A DNA stretch of 20,442 bases from Desulfobulbaceae bacterium UBA2276 (GTDB lineage: Bacteria > Desulfobacterota > Desulfobulbia > Desulfobulbales > Desulfocapsaceae), in the NCBI GenBank assembly GCA_002347085.1, contig DDWW01000031.1:1-20442 (forward strand). Reading direction: 5' to 3'. The first letter of the stretch is position 1. Each line of letters opens with the position of its first letter. The position numbers and the translations under genes were made by a program. Of this stretch, positions 8,032 through 15,464 are shown piece after piece. The notes beneath the pieces were generated by a model. That model was not told the origin of the DNA. It did no database searches and worked only from the letters and a program-made list of their open reading frames with translations.

Positions 8032-9399
8032 ATGCCGAATTATAACCAACAGCTAACCGACCTACTCAACGGCCCTGCCTTTCCAACTCAAGAGTTTATC
8101 CGCTCCGGCGCCACCTTCGGCGAGGTCTATGCCATGGCGGCCGAATTCCGCACGACCCTCTCCAGCCCGGAATATCTGGGGGCATCCATCTGTCTTGCCG
8201 TGGACGACCGGGCGGTCATGGCAGCTGTCCTGCTGGCAGCCCTGCAATTACCCCATCCCAACGGCCCGACCCTGTTGCTCCCCTACGCCTTTTCCGCCAA
8301 GTCGTTGGCCGGGATGCAGCAGCTCACCGGTTTTACCGCGGCCATCACCGATGTTGACAGGGATCTGCCCCCAGGCACCACCATCATCCGTCCGCCGGCG
8401 GCGGGACCGGCAAACTTTGCAAGCAACAACCGGATAGCGCCGCAGACGGAACTGCTGAGGATCTTCACCGGCGGCTCCACCGGCACGCCGCAGCTCTGGT
8501 CGAAGACCGGAGAAAATCTTTTCGGCGAGGGCTTCTCCCTGGCCCGCCACTTCGCGGTGACCGAAAAAGACTGCATTGTCGCCACCGTGCCCCCCTACCA
8601 TATCTATGGCCTGCTCTTCTCCGTCATCCTGCCTCTGGTTTCAGGGGCATCGGTGGTCATGGCCACCCCCTCTTACCCCGGTGAGATCGCCGATGTGATC
8701 CACGACCAGGGGGCCACCCTTCTGGCCGGCATCCCCCCTCACTACCGGGCCCTGCGCGGGAAAAAAATAGCGGGATCGGCCCTCCGGCTGGCCTTTTCCT
8801 CAGCCGGGATGCTGGACGCCGAAGATAACGAGACCTTCTCCCGCCTCAACGAGGTGGGCATTGTCGAGGTGTACGGCTCCACCGAAACGGGCGGCATCGC
8901 CACCAGAAACAGACACCTGGGCGAGACCTCGTTCACCGCCTTCCCCACCATTTCCTGGAAGATCAAGGAAGAGCGCCTCTGCGTGTGCTCCCCCTTTCTC
9001 TCGCCGGAACTACCCATGGCCGACGATGGTTTTTTCACCACCGGCGACCGGGTGGAGCAAAGCGGGACAAGCCAGTTTATCCTCAAGGGGCGCGTGGACG
9101 GAGTAACCAAGGTGGGGGGCAAACGGGTGGATCTGGAAGAGGTGCGTGCCATCATCAAAAAAACACCCAAGGTCAGCGACTGCGTGGTCATGGCCCTTCC
9201 CGATCCCGGGGGCCGGGAACACCGGATTGCGGCCCTGATCCAGGGGACAGAGGTGGATATGGATCTGCTCAGGCAAACCTTGGCTGATTCCCTGGAATTC
9301 TACGCCCTGCCGCGCGTGCTCAAGACCATCGACCGGATTCCGCTGCAGGACAACGGCAAATACGACAGGGATGCCATCATCCAGATCCTGGAGACATGA
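8032..9399 (+). CDS. AMP-dependent acyl ligase of the ANL superfamily
   Basis: 455 residues, shorter than the common 500-550 and close to the compact AMP ligases in aryl polyene loci. Motifs in order: phosphate-binding loop FTGGSTGTPQLW (145-156, with Gly for the usual Ser and Gln for the usual Lys), PPYHIYG (187-193), AFSSAGML (254-261), YGSTETGG (281-288), TGDR with Asp339 (337-340), the hinge LKGRVDGVTKVGGKRV (351-366), and catalytic Lys443 in NGKYDR. The enzyme should adenylate a carboxylic acid and load it on CoA or an ACP; the dedicated ACP at 12.84 kb is a plausible acceptor. The start is the first ATG of the frame; no clear ribosome site precedes it. It is the first gene of a four-gene overlapping chain and its stop overlaps the next ATG. 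Substrate not predictable by eye. Confidence 0.88.
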   Translation: MPNYNQQLTDLLNGPAFPTQEFIRSGATFGEVYAMAAEFRTTLSSPEYLGASICLAVDDRAVMAAVLLAALQLPHPNGPTLLLPYAFSAKSLAGMQQLTGFTAAITDVDRDLPPGTTIIRPPAAGPANFASNNRIAPQTELLRIFTGGSTGTPQLWSKTGENLFGEGFSLARHFAVTEKDCIVATVPPYHIYGLLFSVILPLVSGASVVMATPSYPGEIADVIHDQGATLLAGIPPHYRALRGKKIAGSALRLAFSSAGMLDAEDNETFSRLNEVGIVEVYGSTETGGIATRNRHLGETSFTAFPTISWKIKEERLCVCSPFLSPELPMADDGFFTTGDRVEQSGTSQFILKGRVDGVTKVGGKRVDLEEVRAIIKKTPKVSDCVVMALPDPGGREHRIAALIQGTEVDMDLLRQTLADSLEFYALPRVLKTIDRIPLQDNGKYDRDAIIQILET

Positions 9400-11108
9400 A
9401 CAGCATGCGCAGCGCCTTTGCCAGCGGTTACGAAAACCTGTCGGCCTGGGCCGACCTCTTGGACCGGATCAACGTCTTTCCCGTGGCCGACGGCGATACC
9501 GGGGCCAATCTCCGCATCAGCCTGGCCCCTTTGCGTGACGACAAGGCCGATAAAATCCAGACCCGAAATCTGCTGACCCGTTGCGCCATCGGCAACTCCG
9601 GCAATATCGCCGCCGCCTTTTTTCAAGAATTTTACCAATCCGACGGGTTTGCTGATTTGGCAGAAAATGCAGAACGGGGCAGGGAAAAGGCCTGGCAGGC
9701 CCTGGCCCGCCCCCAGGCCGGCACCATGCTCCATGTCTTTGACCGCCTGGCCGCAACCCTGAGCGGGAAAACAGATCCGGCGCTGCTGTATCCCCTGCTC
9801 TGCCAGGAGTTGCAGGACGCGGTTCTTGCCACTTCGCAGATGTTGCCTGATCTCAGGAAGGCTGGCGTTGTCGATTCCGGGGCCCTTGGCATGTATGCCT
9901 TTTTTGAGGGCTTCTTCCGGCAGCTTGCCGGGCAGACCACCGCCCTCCCCTCGATCCCGAAGATCTTTGCCGGGCGGCTGGCAATCAGCACCGATTTCCA
10001 GGCCAACCCCACGGACTGTTTTTGTGTGAGCGCCCTCATTCATACCGGAGACAATCAGACTGAAGCCGGTAGCATCCTTGCGGAATGGGGTGAAAGCGTG
10101 GTCGTGCTCCCTGCGGAATCCGGGATCAAGGTCCATATCCATACCGCTGACCTCCAGCAATTACGCACCCGTCTTTCCTCTCTGGGTGAGATCGTCGACT
10201 GGTCCGATGAGGCCATGGATAACGACGACCTTGTCCGTTTTACCAGCCCGGAGAAGAGGCAGATTGTCCATATCATGACCGATGGCGCCGGCTCCCTGAG
10301 CCGGGAGATGGCACGTCGCCATGGCATCACCCTGCTTGACAGCTACATCCTGGCCCAGGACCAGAGCAGACCGGAAAGCCTGCACTCTCCGGCCGAGATC
10401 TATGCCCTGATGCGGCAAGGGGTCAAGGTCACCACCGCCCAGGCCTCAACCTTTGAGCGCCATCAACACTATCAGAGCGTGTGCCAGCAATTCGGCCAGA
10501 CCCTTTACCTCTGCGTCGGGTCGGCCTTCACCGGCAATGCAGACATCGCCAGGCGCTGGAAAGAAGGCAACGATCCGACCAACCTGCTGGAGGTCATCGA
10601 TACCGGGTCGGCCTCCGGACGTCTGGGCCTCATTGCCCTGCTTGCCGCTCGCTATGCGGAACATGCCACCTGCGTTGAAGATGTCATCGCCTTTGCCTAT
10701 CAAACAATGACGGACTGCAAGGAATATGTCTTTATCGACCAGTTGCAATACTTGGTGGCCGGAGGCAGGGTTTCCCGGACAGGTGGTTTTTTTGCTGATC
10801 TGCTCCACATGAAACCGATAATCAGTCCGGTAAATAACGAGGTTCGCAAGGCGGGCGTTGTGCACAGCAGAAAGGGACAGCTCTCTTTCGCCCTGGAAAA
10901 GCTGCGGGAGGAATCTTCCATCGTAGATCCCGTCATCATGCTCCAATACTCCGACAATGAAGAATGGATAACAAAAACGGTACAGCCGCAGGTGCGTGAT
11001 CTGCTGCCGGGCGCCGAGATCCTGCCTGTGCCCCTGTCTCTGACCTCCGGCGTCCACATGGGGCCGGGAACCTGGGCCCTGGCCTGGGCGGGAGGGAAGG
11101 TAAGATGA
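9396..11108 (+). CDS. Fused fatty acid kinase: DhaL/FakA plus DegV/FakB
   Basis: 570 residues combining two proteins that are normally separate. Residues ~1-180 form a DhaL ATP-binding domain: NVFPVADGDTGANL (26-39), IGNSGN (65-70), VDSGALG (159-165). Residues ~190-285 match the FakA middle domain: Cys208/Cys210, then KVHIHT with His247 and His249, the positions tied to catalysis/zinc in FakA. Residues ~288-570 are a DegV/FakB fatty-acid-binding domain: TTAQAST (346-352), DTGSASG (402-408), LQYLVAGGRVS with Arg458, KPIISP, and GVHMGPG with His554. In Firmicutes FakA phosphorylates a fatty acid held by FakB to give acyl-phosphate, which PlsY or PlsX uses. Here the kinase and its lipid carrier are one chain, between an acyl ligase and lipid transferases. 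Overlaps both neighbours by ATGA; GGAG lies 5 bases before the start. Confidence 0.85.
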   Translation: MNSMRSAFASGYENLSAWADLLDRINVFPVADGDTGANLRISLAPLRDDKADKIQTRNLLTRCAIGNSGNIAAAFFQEFYQSDGFADLAENAERGREKAWQALARPQAGTMLHVFDRLAATLSGKTDPALLYPLLCQELQDAVLATSQMLPDLRKAGVVDSGALGMYAFFEGFFRQLAGQTTALPSIPKIFAGRLAISTDFQANPTDCFCVSALIHTGDNQTEAGSILAEWGESVVVLPAESGIKVHIHTADLQQLRTRLSSLGEIVDWSDEAMDNDDLVRFTSPEKRQIVHIMTDGAGSLSREMARRHGITLLDSYILAQDQSRPESLHSPAEIYALMRQGVKVTTAQASTFERHQHYQSVCQQFGQTLYLCVGSAFTGNADIARRWKEGNDPTNLLEVIDTGSASGRLGLIALLAARYAEHATCVEDVIAFAYQTMTDCKEYVFIDQLQYLVAGGRVSRTGGFFADLLHMKPIISPVNNEVRKAGVVHSRKGQLSFALEKLREESSIVDPVIMLQYSDNEEWITKTVQPQVRDLLPGAEILPVPLSLTSGVHMGPGTWALAWAGGKVR

Positions 11109-11806
11109 AGACCGCCATAATCATCCCCGTTTATAATCACGAACAACGCCTTGAGGAGGTAATCCACCAGGCCCTGAAACTGGGCCTGCCCCTCTTGGTG
11201 ATTGATGACGGCTCAACCGACAAAACCCCCGACATTCTCAACCGCATCGAAGGGATCTCGGTGATCCGTCATCCGACAAATCTGGGCAAGGGCGCGGCTT
11301 TGCTCAGCGGTTTTGCCGCAGCGGTGAAACAGGGCTGTGACTGGGCAATCACCATAGACGGAGACGGCCAACATAATCCCGAGGATGCCTGGCCCTTGAT
11401 CTCGGCGGTTGCCGACGGCAGACGGGTCATTGTCGTGGGCAGACGAGAGGGAATGGCAGGGAAAAATGTGCCCTGGACCAGCAGATTCGGCCGGGGTTTT
11501 TCCAACTTCTGGGTCTGGGCCTCCGGTGGGCCACGCATCACAGATTCCCAGTCCGGATTCAGGCTCTACCCCCTGCCCGAGGCCCTGCATCTTGATATCA
11601 TGGCCAGGCGCTACCAGTTCGAGGTGGAAATCTTGGTCAGGGCCAAACGCAAGGGCATAGATACTATTGAGGCGCCGGTCCAGGTTGTCTATCAGGCCAA
11701 GGGAGAACGGGTCAGCCACTTTCAGCCCTGGCTTGATTTCCGGCGTAACTCCGCCACCTTCAGCCGATTGATAATCGAGCGGATTTTTGGACCATTCCTG
11801 CCATGA
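11105..11806 (+). CDS. Family 2 glycosyltransferase (DPM1-like)
   Basis: 233 residues, a soluble single-domain GT-A enzyme without membrane segments. The nucleotide-sugar motifs are complete: IIIPVYNHE (5-13), DDGSTD (34-39), NLGKGAAL (59-66), DGDGQH (85-90, metal-binding Asp-x-Asp), DSQSGFRLY and RRYQFEVEIL. These are closest in style to dolichyl-phosphate mannosyltransferases and to the GT2 domain of aryl polyene loci, where, as I recall, it is fused to an LpxL-like acyltransferase (ApeJ). Here the same two activities are encoded by adjacent overlapping genes. It likely adds a sugar to the lipid head group or carrier; donor and acceptor are unknown. Confidence 0.88.
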   Translation: MKTAIIIPVYNHEQRLEEVIHQALKLGLPLLVIDDGSTDKTPDILNRIEGISVIRHPTNLGKGAALLSGFAAAVKQGCDWAITIDGDGQHNPEDAWPLISAVADGRRVIVVGRREGMAGKNVPWTSRFGRGFSNFWVWASGGPRITDSQSGFRLYPLPEALHLDIMARRYQFEVEILVRAKRKGIDTIEAPVQVVYQAKGERVSHFQPWLDFRRNSATFSRLIIERIFGPFLP

Positions 11807-12672
11807 AAGGGCTGGGCTACAAATTTCTTCTCCAGATGACACGACTGTGCGGCCCCTGGCTGCTGGTGGTCTTCTCACGGATCGTTGCGGCAGGCTATTT
11901 CCTCTTTTCCAGCCGGGTCTCGGAAAGTCGCCGTTTTTATGCGGCGCTCTATCCCGAGCGCGGGAGACTCTATCACCTGTGGTGCACCTTCAGGCAATAT
12001 CAGAATTTCACGACCATCCATCTTGACCGCTTCTTAGCCAGCCAGACAGAGACAACCACCTTCACTTCCCAGGGCTGGGAAAAAATAGAACCCGTCATTG
12101 GCCGGGAGGGGGGGATCCTGCTCATGTCCCACCTGGGCAACTGGGAAATGGCGGCCAAACTGCTCCGCCGGCAGCAAGACGACCTGCGGCTCCTGCTCTA
12201 CATGGGCATCAAGGAAAAAGAGGGCGTGGAACATGTTCAGAAAGAAGATTTACAACGGGCCGGGGTCACCATCATCGGTGTCGATCAGGAGGGCGGCTCA
12301 CCCTTTGCCGCAGTCGATGGCATCCGCTTTCTCCAGTCCGGGGGGATAGTCTCCATGCCCGGCGATATTGTCTGGCGCAGCGATCAACGCAAGGTGCGGG
12401 TCCGCTTTCTGGGCCATGACGCCTATGTGCCGGAGGCGCCGTATATCTTTGCCCTGCTCTCAAGGGCGCCGCTTTTTGTCTTTTTCACCCTCCGCACCGG
12501 AAAAAACAGCTACCGGTTCATCGTATCAGACCCCATCGCCATCACGCCGCAATCACGCCAGGACAGGCCCCGAGCCATTGCCCAAGCGGCCCAGCAATAT
12601 GCGGATCTGCTGGAAAAAATGCTGCGGGAACACCCCTTTGAGTGGTACCATTTTGACCGTTTTCTCCAGTGA
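11803..12672 (+). CDS. LpxL/HtrB-type lysophospholipid acyltransferase
   Basis: 289 residues, normal for the lipid A late acyltransferase family. The catalytic H-x4-E is His110-Glu115 in LLMSHLGNWEM, followed by the conserved VSMPGDIVWR and a PLFVFF strand. The N-terminus has a hydrophobic stretch (residues ~19-36) that could anchor it to the inner membrane. The family transfers acyl chains from acyl-ACP to a glycolipid. Its start overlaps the GT2 stop codon, so it may acylate the product of that glycosyltransferase. It is the last gene of the overlapping chain; a 168-base gap follows before the acyl carrier protein gene. Confidence 0.85.
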   Translation: MKGLGYKFLLQMTRLCGPWLLVVFSRIVAAGYFLFSSRVSESRRFYAALYPERGRLYHLWCTFRQYQNFTTIHLDRFLASQTETTTFTSQGWEKIEPVIGREGGILLMSHLGNWEMAAKLLRRQQDDLRLLLYMGIKEKEGVEHVQKEDLQRAGVTIIGVDQEGGSPFAAVDGIRFLQSGGIVSMPGDIVWRSDQRKVRVRFLGHDAYVPEAPYIFALLSRAPLFVFFTLRTGKNSYRFIVSDPIAITPQSRQDRPRAIAQAAQQYADLLEKMLREHPFEWYHFDRFLQ

Positions 12673-12754
12673 TACCAGGACATTTAACAGACACACTGAC
12701 AGCACCCAGACATAAAGCACCCCCGTCTCTCTGTTTAGCTCTTTAAAGTTCCTT

Positions 12755-12783
12755 TTGAATTAAAACGAAAAATAGAGTATCCA
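12755..12783 (+). promoter_or_regulatory. Weak candidate promoter before the acyl carrier protein gene
   Basis: TTGAAT at 12755-12760 and TATCCA at 12778-12783 are 17 bases apart in an A/T-rich gap. This could allow separate expression of the ACP-ketosynthase part. Weak consensus match. Confidence 0.25.
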
Positions 12784-12840
12784 ACTCCCATTGATCTCAT
12801 TCCTTTTTTTATTTTTTCAGCCCTTACCTGGTCACCTGTT

Positions 12841-13110
12841 ATGACAAGAGACGCATTACAAGAGAAAATCCTGGCCATCCTTATCGAAGACTTTGAGTTT
12901 GAGAAACCGGGTCTCAACGATAACCTCCGCGACGATCATGGCTTTGACAGTATCGACGCCATTGAGCTGCTGGGCAAGATCGAGCTGATACTCGGCTACA
13001 GCCTCACCTGGGAGGAAAAGGAAAAGGCCATGGGAATCAGGACCATCAACGATATCCTCGACTATATTGAAACCATAGAAGCGTCCCGAAGGCTGAAGAC
13101 TGAAGACTGA
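12841..13110 (+). CDS. Acyl carrier protein
   Basis: 89 residues, slightly longer than a housekeeping ACP. The phosphopantetheine site is Ser37 in HGFDSIDAIELLGKIE, with Ile in place of the usual Leu after the Ser, as in many specialised-metabolism ACPs. Acidic helices before and after the site fit the ACP fold. It should carry the growing chain for the ketosynthase immediately downstream and may accept acids from the AMP ligase. The last residues (RRLKTED) are encoded by a dispersed GGCTGAAGACTGAAG repeat and are probably not functional. No Shine-Dalgarno sequence is visible before the ATG. Confidence 0.88.
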   Translation: MTRDALQEKILAILIEDFEFEKPGLNDNLRDDHGFDSIDAIELLGKIELILGYSLTWEEKEKAMGIRTINDILDYIETIEASRRLKTED

Positions 13111-13185
13111 AGGTTATAGGACTTGTCAAGACTGGCTTATCGCATATTTTGTGCAGCCCTCCCTTCGGCCTTCAGTCTTCAGTCT
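13097..13185. repeat. 17-base inverted repeat spanning the ACP stop codon
   Basis: AGACTGAAGACTGAAGG at 13097-13113 is the exact complement of 13169-13185, with a 55-base interval. The left arm includes the ACP stop codon. The same GGCTGAAG unit recurs after the ketosynthase gene. It could form a hairpin in the transcript, but lacks a T-run typical of a terminator. Confidence 0.6.
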
Positions 13186-13227
13186 ATCCACCTCAACTAA
13201 AACCATACTCTTCCCGGTTGAAAACCT

Positions 13228-14484
13228 ATGAAGCGACGCGTTGTCATTACTGCCTGCTCGGCCATCACTCCCATCGGATATGCAAAAGATGATATCATCA
13301 ACAGTCTCAGGCAGGGAATTTCCGGGGTCAAACCCCTGCGTGATGACGGACTGCTGAACAAGCATATCCACTCCCGGGTCTTCGGTTCGGTGGATTATCC
13401 CATAGATTACGGCTTCAAACGGATGTACAGCAAGACCATGGGGCCGGTGGCCTATTATGCCTGCCAGGTGGCAAAGGACGTGTTGGAGCGCTCCGGCCTG
13501 GACCAGGAATTCATCACCGGCGGTCGGCTGGGAGTGGCCTTTGGCTCCACCCATGGCAGCCCCACGGTCCAGCGCGATATCTACCGGACGTTTTTTCAGG
13601 AGCTGGACACGAAATTTTCCTCCATCGGGGCAGTGGATTATCTGAGATCGATGGTGCACACCACGGCGGTGAATATTACCCGCATGTTCGGCATCACCGG
13701 CCGGGTCATTGCCTCGTCAACCGCCTGCACCACCAGCAGTCAGGCCATTGGTTTTGGCTATGAGATGGTCAAGTACGGGATGCAGGATGCCATGATCTGC
13801 GGCGGCGCTGATGAGTACGACACCACCACGGTGGCGGTCTTTGACAACCTGCTGGCCTGTTCCACCGCCTACAATGAGACGCCCAAGCGTACCCCCCGAC
13901 CCTTTGACAGTGGACGCGACGGCCTGGTCGTGGGCGAGGGCGGCGGCGCGGTGCTCCTTGAGGAATATGAGTCGGCGAAACGACGCGGCGCGCCGATTAT
14001 AGCTGAGGTCATCGGCTTTGCCTGCAACAACAACGGCGGCGATCTCATCCTGCCCAACCTGCAAGGGATCACCACCACCCTGCGCCTGGCCCTGAAAGAT
14101 GCGGAGATCACACCCGAGGATGTCGATTTTGTCAGCGCCCACGCCACCGCGACCAAGATGGGCGATGTCATTGAATCCCAGGCCATTGCCGCTGTTTACG
14201 GCGACAACGGCCCCTTCGTCACCGGCCTGAAGAGCTACATGGGCCATACCATGGGCACCTGCGGGGTCATTGAGACAATCCTGACCACCTATATGATGGA
14301 ACAGGGCTTTATCGCCCCCACCCTGAACCTTGAAAACATTGACGAGCGTTGCCGCATGCTCCGCCATGTGCAGGAGATCACTCCGGCAACCATAGGAATC
14401 GGCGCCATCCAGAACTTTGCCTTCGGCGGGGTCAACACCTGCCTGCTGGTTAAATCAGGTGAAAGGCTGAAGGTTGAAGGCTGA
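13228..14484 (+). CDS. Beta-ketoacyl-ACP synthase, KAS I/II type
   Basis: 418 residues, usual FabF/FabB length. Catalytic Cys167 is in SSTACTTSS, the first His is His305 in SAHATATKMGD, the second is His340 in GLKSYMGHTMG, and the C-terminal NFAFGGVNT loop is present. The common HGTGT motif reads HATAT, a divergence found in specialised rather than housekeeping ketosynthases. It condenses a malonyl-ACP extender with an acyl thioester. It lies downstream of its likely partner ACP and upstream of a PlsC-type acyltransferase. Because all catalytic residues are present it is an active elongation enzyme, not a chain-length factor. The last residues (ERLKVEG) come from the GGCTGAAG repeat. No clear ribosome site before the ATG. 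Confidence 0.9.
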   Translation: MKRRVVITACSAITPIGYAKDDIINSLRQGISGVKPLRDDGLLNKHIHSRVFGSVDYPIDYGFKRMYSKTMGPVAYYACQVAKDVLERSGLDQEFITGGRLGVAFGSTHGSPTVQRDIYRTFFQELDTKFSSIGAVDYLRSMVHTTAVNITRMFGITGRVIASSTACTTSSQAIGFGYEMVKYGMQDAMICGGADEYDTTTVAVFDNLLACSTAYNETPKRTPRPFDSGRDGLVVGEGGGAVLLEEYESAKRRGAPIIAEVIGFACNNNGGDLILPNLQGITTTLRLALKDAEITPEDVDFVSAHATATKMGDVIESQAIAAVYGDNGPFVTGLKSYMGHTMGTCGVIETILTTYMMEQGFIAPTLNLENIDERCRMLRHVQEITPATIGIGAIQNFAFGGVNTCLLVKSGERLKVEG

Positions 14485-14512
14485 AGGGAAAAATGATTTA
14501 CTTCAGCCTTTC
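14461..14512. repeat. GGCTGAAG repeat and hairpin at the end of the ketosynthase gene
   Basis: GAAAGGCTGAAG (14461-14472) is the exact complement of 14501-14512. A second unit at 14477-14486 can pair with the same right arm over 10 bases, leaving a 14-base loop. The repeat overlaps the stop codon, as at the ACP gene. A transcription attenuator is possible, though no T-run follows. Confidence 0.6.
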
Positions 14513-14581
14513 TGTGAAAGTCCCTGTAACTTGCTGAAATTACAGATTGCTAACAGAGTCTGTGACATGGTTATTTGTGCC

Positions 14582-14603
14582 ACCCGCTCGCCGGCGAGCG
14601 GGT
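14582..14603. repeat. 22-base perfect GC-rich palindrome
   Basis: ACCCGCTCGCC at 14582-14592 is followed directly by its complement at 14593-14603. It lies in the 218-base gap between the ketosynthase and PlsC-type genes. It could be a REP-like hairpin or part of a terminator; the following bases are not T-rich. Confidence 0.6.
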
Positions 14604-14702
14604 ATAGCTTTCATGTTTCGTTGTTCCCGTTTTCGGTAATGGATGTTCTACCTTATGATGAACGAATAATGCGCAATCTTCAAAAAATCCGGTCGCTGCG
14701 TG

Positions 14703-15464
14703 ATGAGTAATCCTTCAACCTTCAGGTTCCTCGATTTTCTGGTCACCATCCTCTGCTGGGCCTGGTTTATTTTTGGTTTTCTTTTCTTTTTTTCATGGTT
14801 TTATGTTGGCGCCGCCCTGTTTGCCAAAAATCAGGAAGCAAGCTTCCAACGCCTGAACAGCCGATTCTTTCAGGTTTTTTTTGGCATACTCCGGCTCACT
14901 GCTCCTTCACACCAATGGGAGATCGATGAAGAAGTGGCAGCCATCCGGTCGGCGGTGATCGTTTGTAATCATATCTCCTATCTGGACCCCTTACTTTTTA
15001 TTGCCCTGTTCGAGCGTCACCGCACCTTGGTCAAGGGACGTTTTTTTTCTCTACCGGTCTTTGGCTGGATTATCAAAAAATCAGGATATTTCCCAGCCAG
15101 TGGCGAAGGCCGGTTCAGCAGAATGATGATCGAACAGATGGAAACGATGAAGGATTTCCTGCTGGGTGGTGGCAATCTCTTTATCTTTCCCGAAGGAACC
15201 AGGAGCCTTGACGGTCGAATCGGCGAGCTGAACCAGGGGGCCATGAAGATTGCCAGACTGTGCAAGGCACCGATCTATGTCCTGCGAATTGCTGCTACCG
15301 ACAAGCTGTTTTCCCCCGGAAAATTTCTTTTTCAAACGAGGGTGCAACAGAGCATCAGCCTGAAGATCCTCAAACGTATCGAACCGGACTATCAGCATCA
15401 TATTCCCTCGGCGGCCGCACTGGAAGAGCAGGTGACGGAGGCATACGGGGTGAGACAATCATGA
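14703..15464 (+). CDS. PlsC-type 1-acylglycerol-3-phosphate acyltransferase family protein
   Basis: 253 residues from the ATG at 14703; a GTG directly before it is an equal alternative and no ribosome site is clear. A strong hydrophobic segment at residues ~11-38 should anchor it in the inner membrane. The catalytic N-H-x4-D is NHISYLDP (His90, Asp95), the acceptor loop contains KGRFFSLP, and FPEGTRS is at 162-168. The family acylates lysophosphatidic acid or related lysolipids from acyl-ACP or acyl-CoA. It is a second acyltransferase in the locus, besides the LpxL-type enzyme, so two acyl transfer steps or acceptors are likely. Its stop codon overlaps the next start by ATGA, which couples it to the radical SAM gene. 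Confidence 0.88.
   Translation: MSNPSTFRFLDFLVTILCWAWFIFGFLFFFSWFYVGAALFAKNQEASFQRLNSRFFQVFFGILRLTAPSHQWEIDEEVAAIRSAVIVCNHISYLDPLLFIALFERHRTLVKGRFFSLPVFGWIIKKSGYFPASGEGRFSRMMIEQMETMKDFLLGGGNLFIFPEGTRSLDGRIGELNQGAMKIARLCKAPIYVLRIAATDKLFSPGKFLFQTRVQQSISLKILKRIEPDYQHHIPSAAALEEQVTEAYGVRQS

Noticed and set aside
9300..10160. 286-codon minus-strand frame opposite the kinase fusion
   Set aside because: Antisense shadow in GC-rich coding sequence; no motif, and the plus strand has many conserved motifs.
14474..14710. 78-codon frame between the ketosynthase and PlsC-type genes
   Set aside because: Runs through a repeat and a 22-base palindrome, with no ribosome site or family signature.
15260..15460. 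N-terminal extension of the B12-type radical SAM gene into the PlsC-type gene
   Set aside because: The 67 residues overlap coding sequence in another frame; the ATGA overlap at 15461 and the Rossmann start fit the shorter form.
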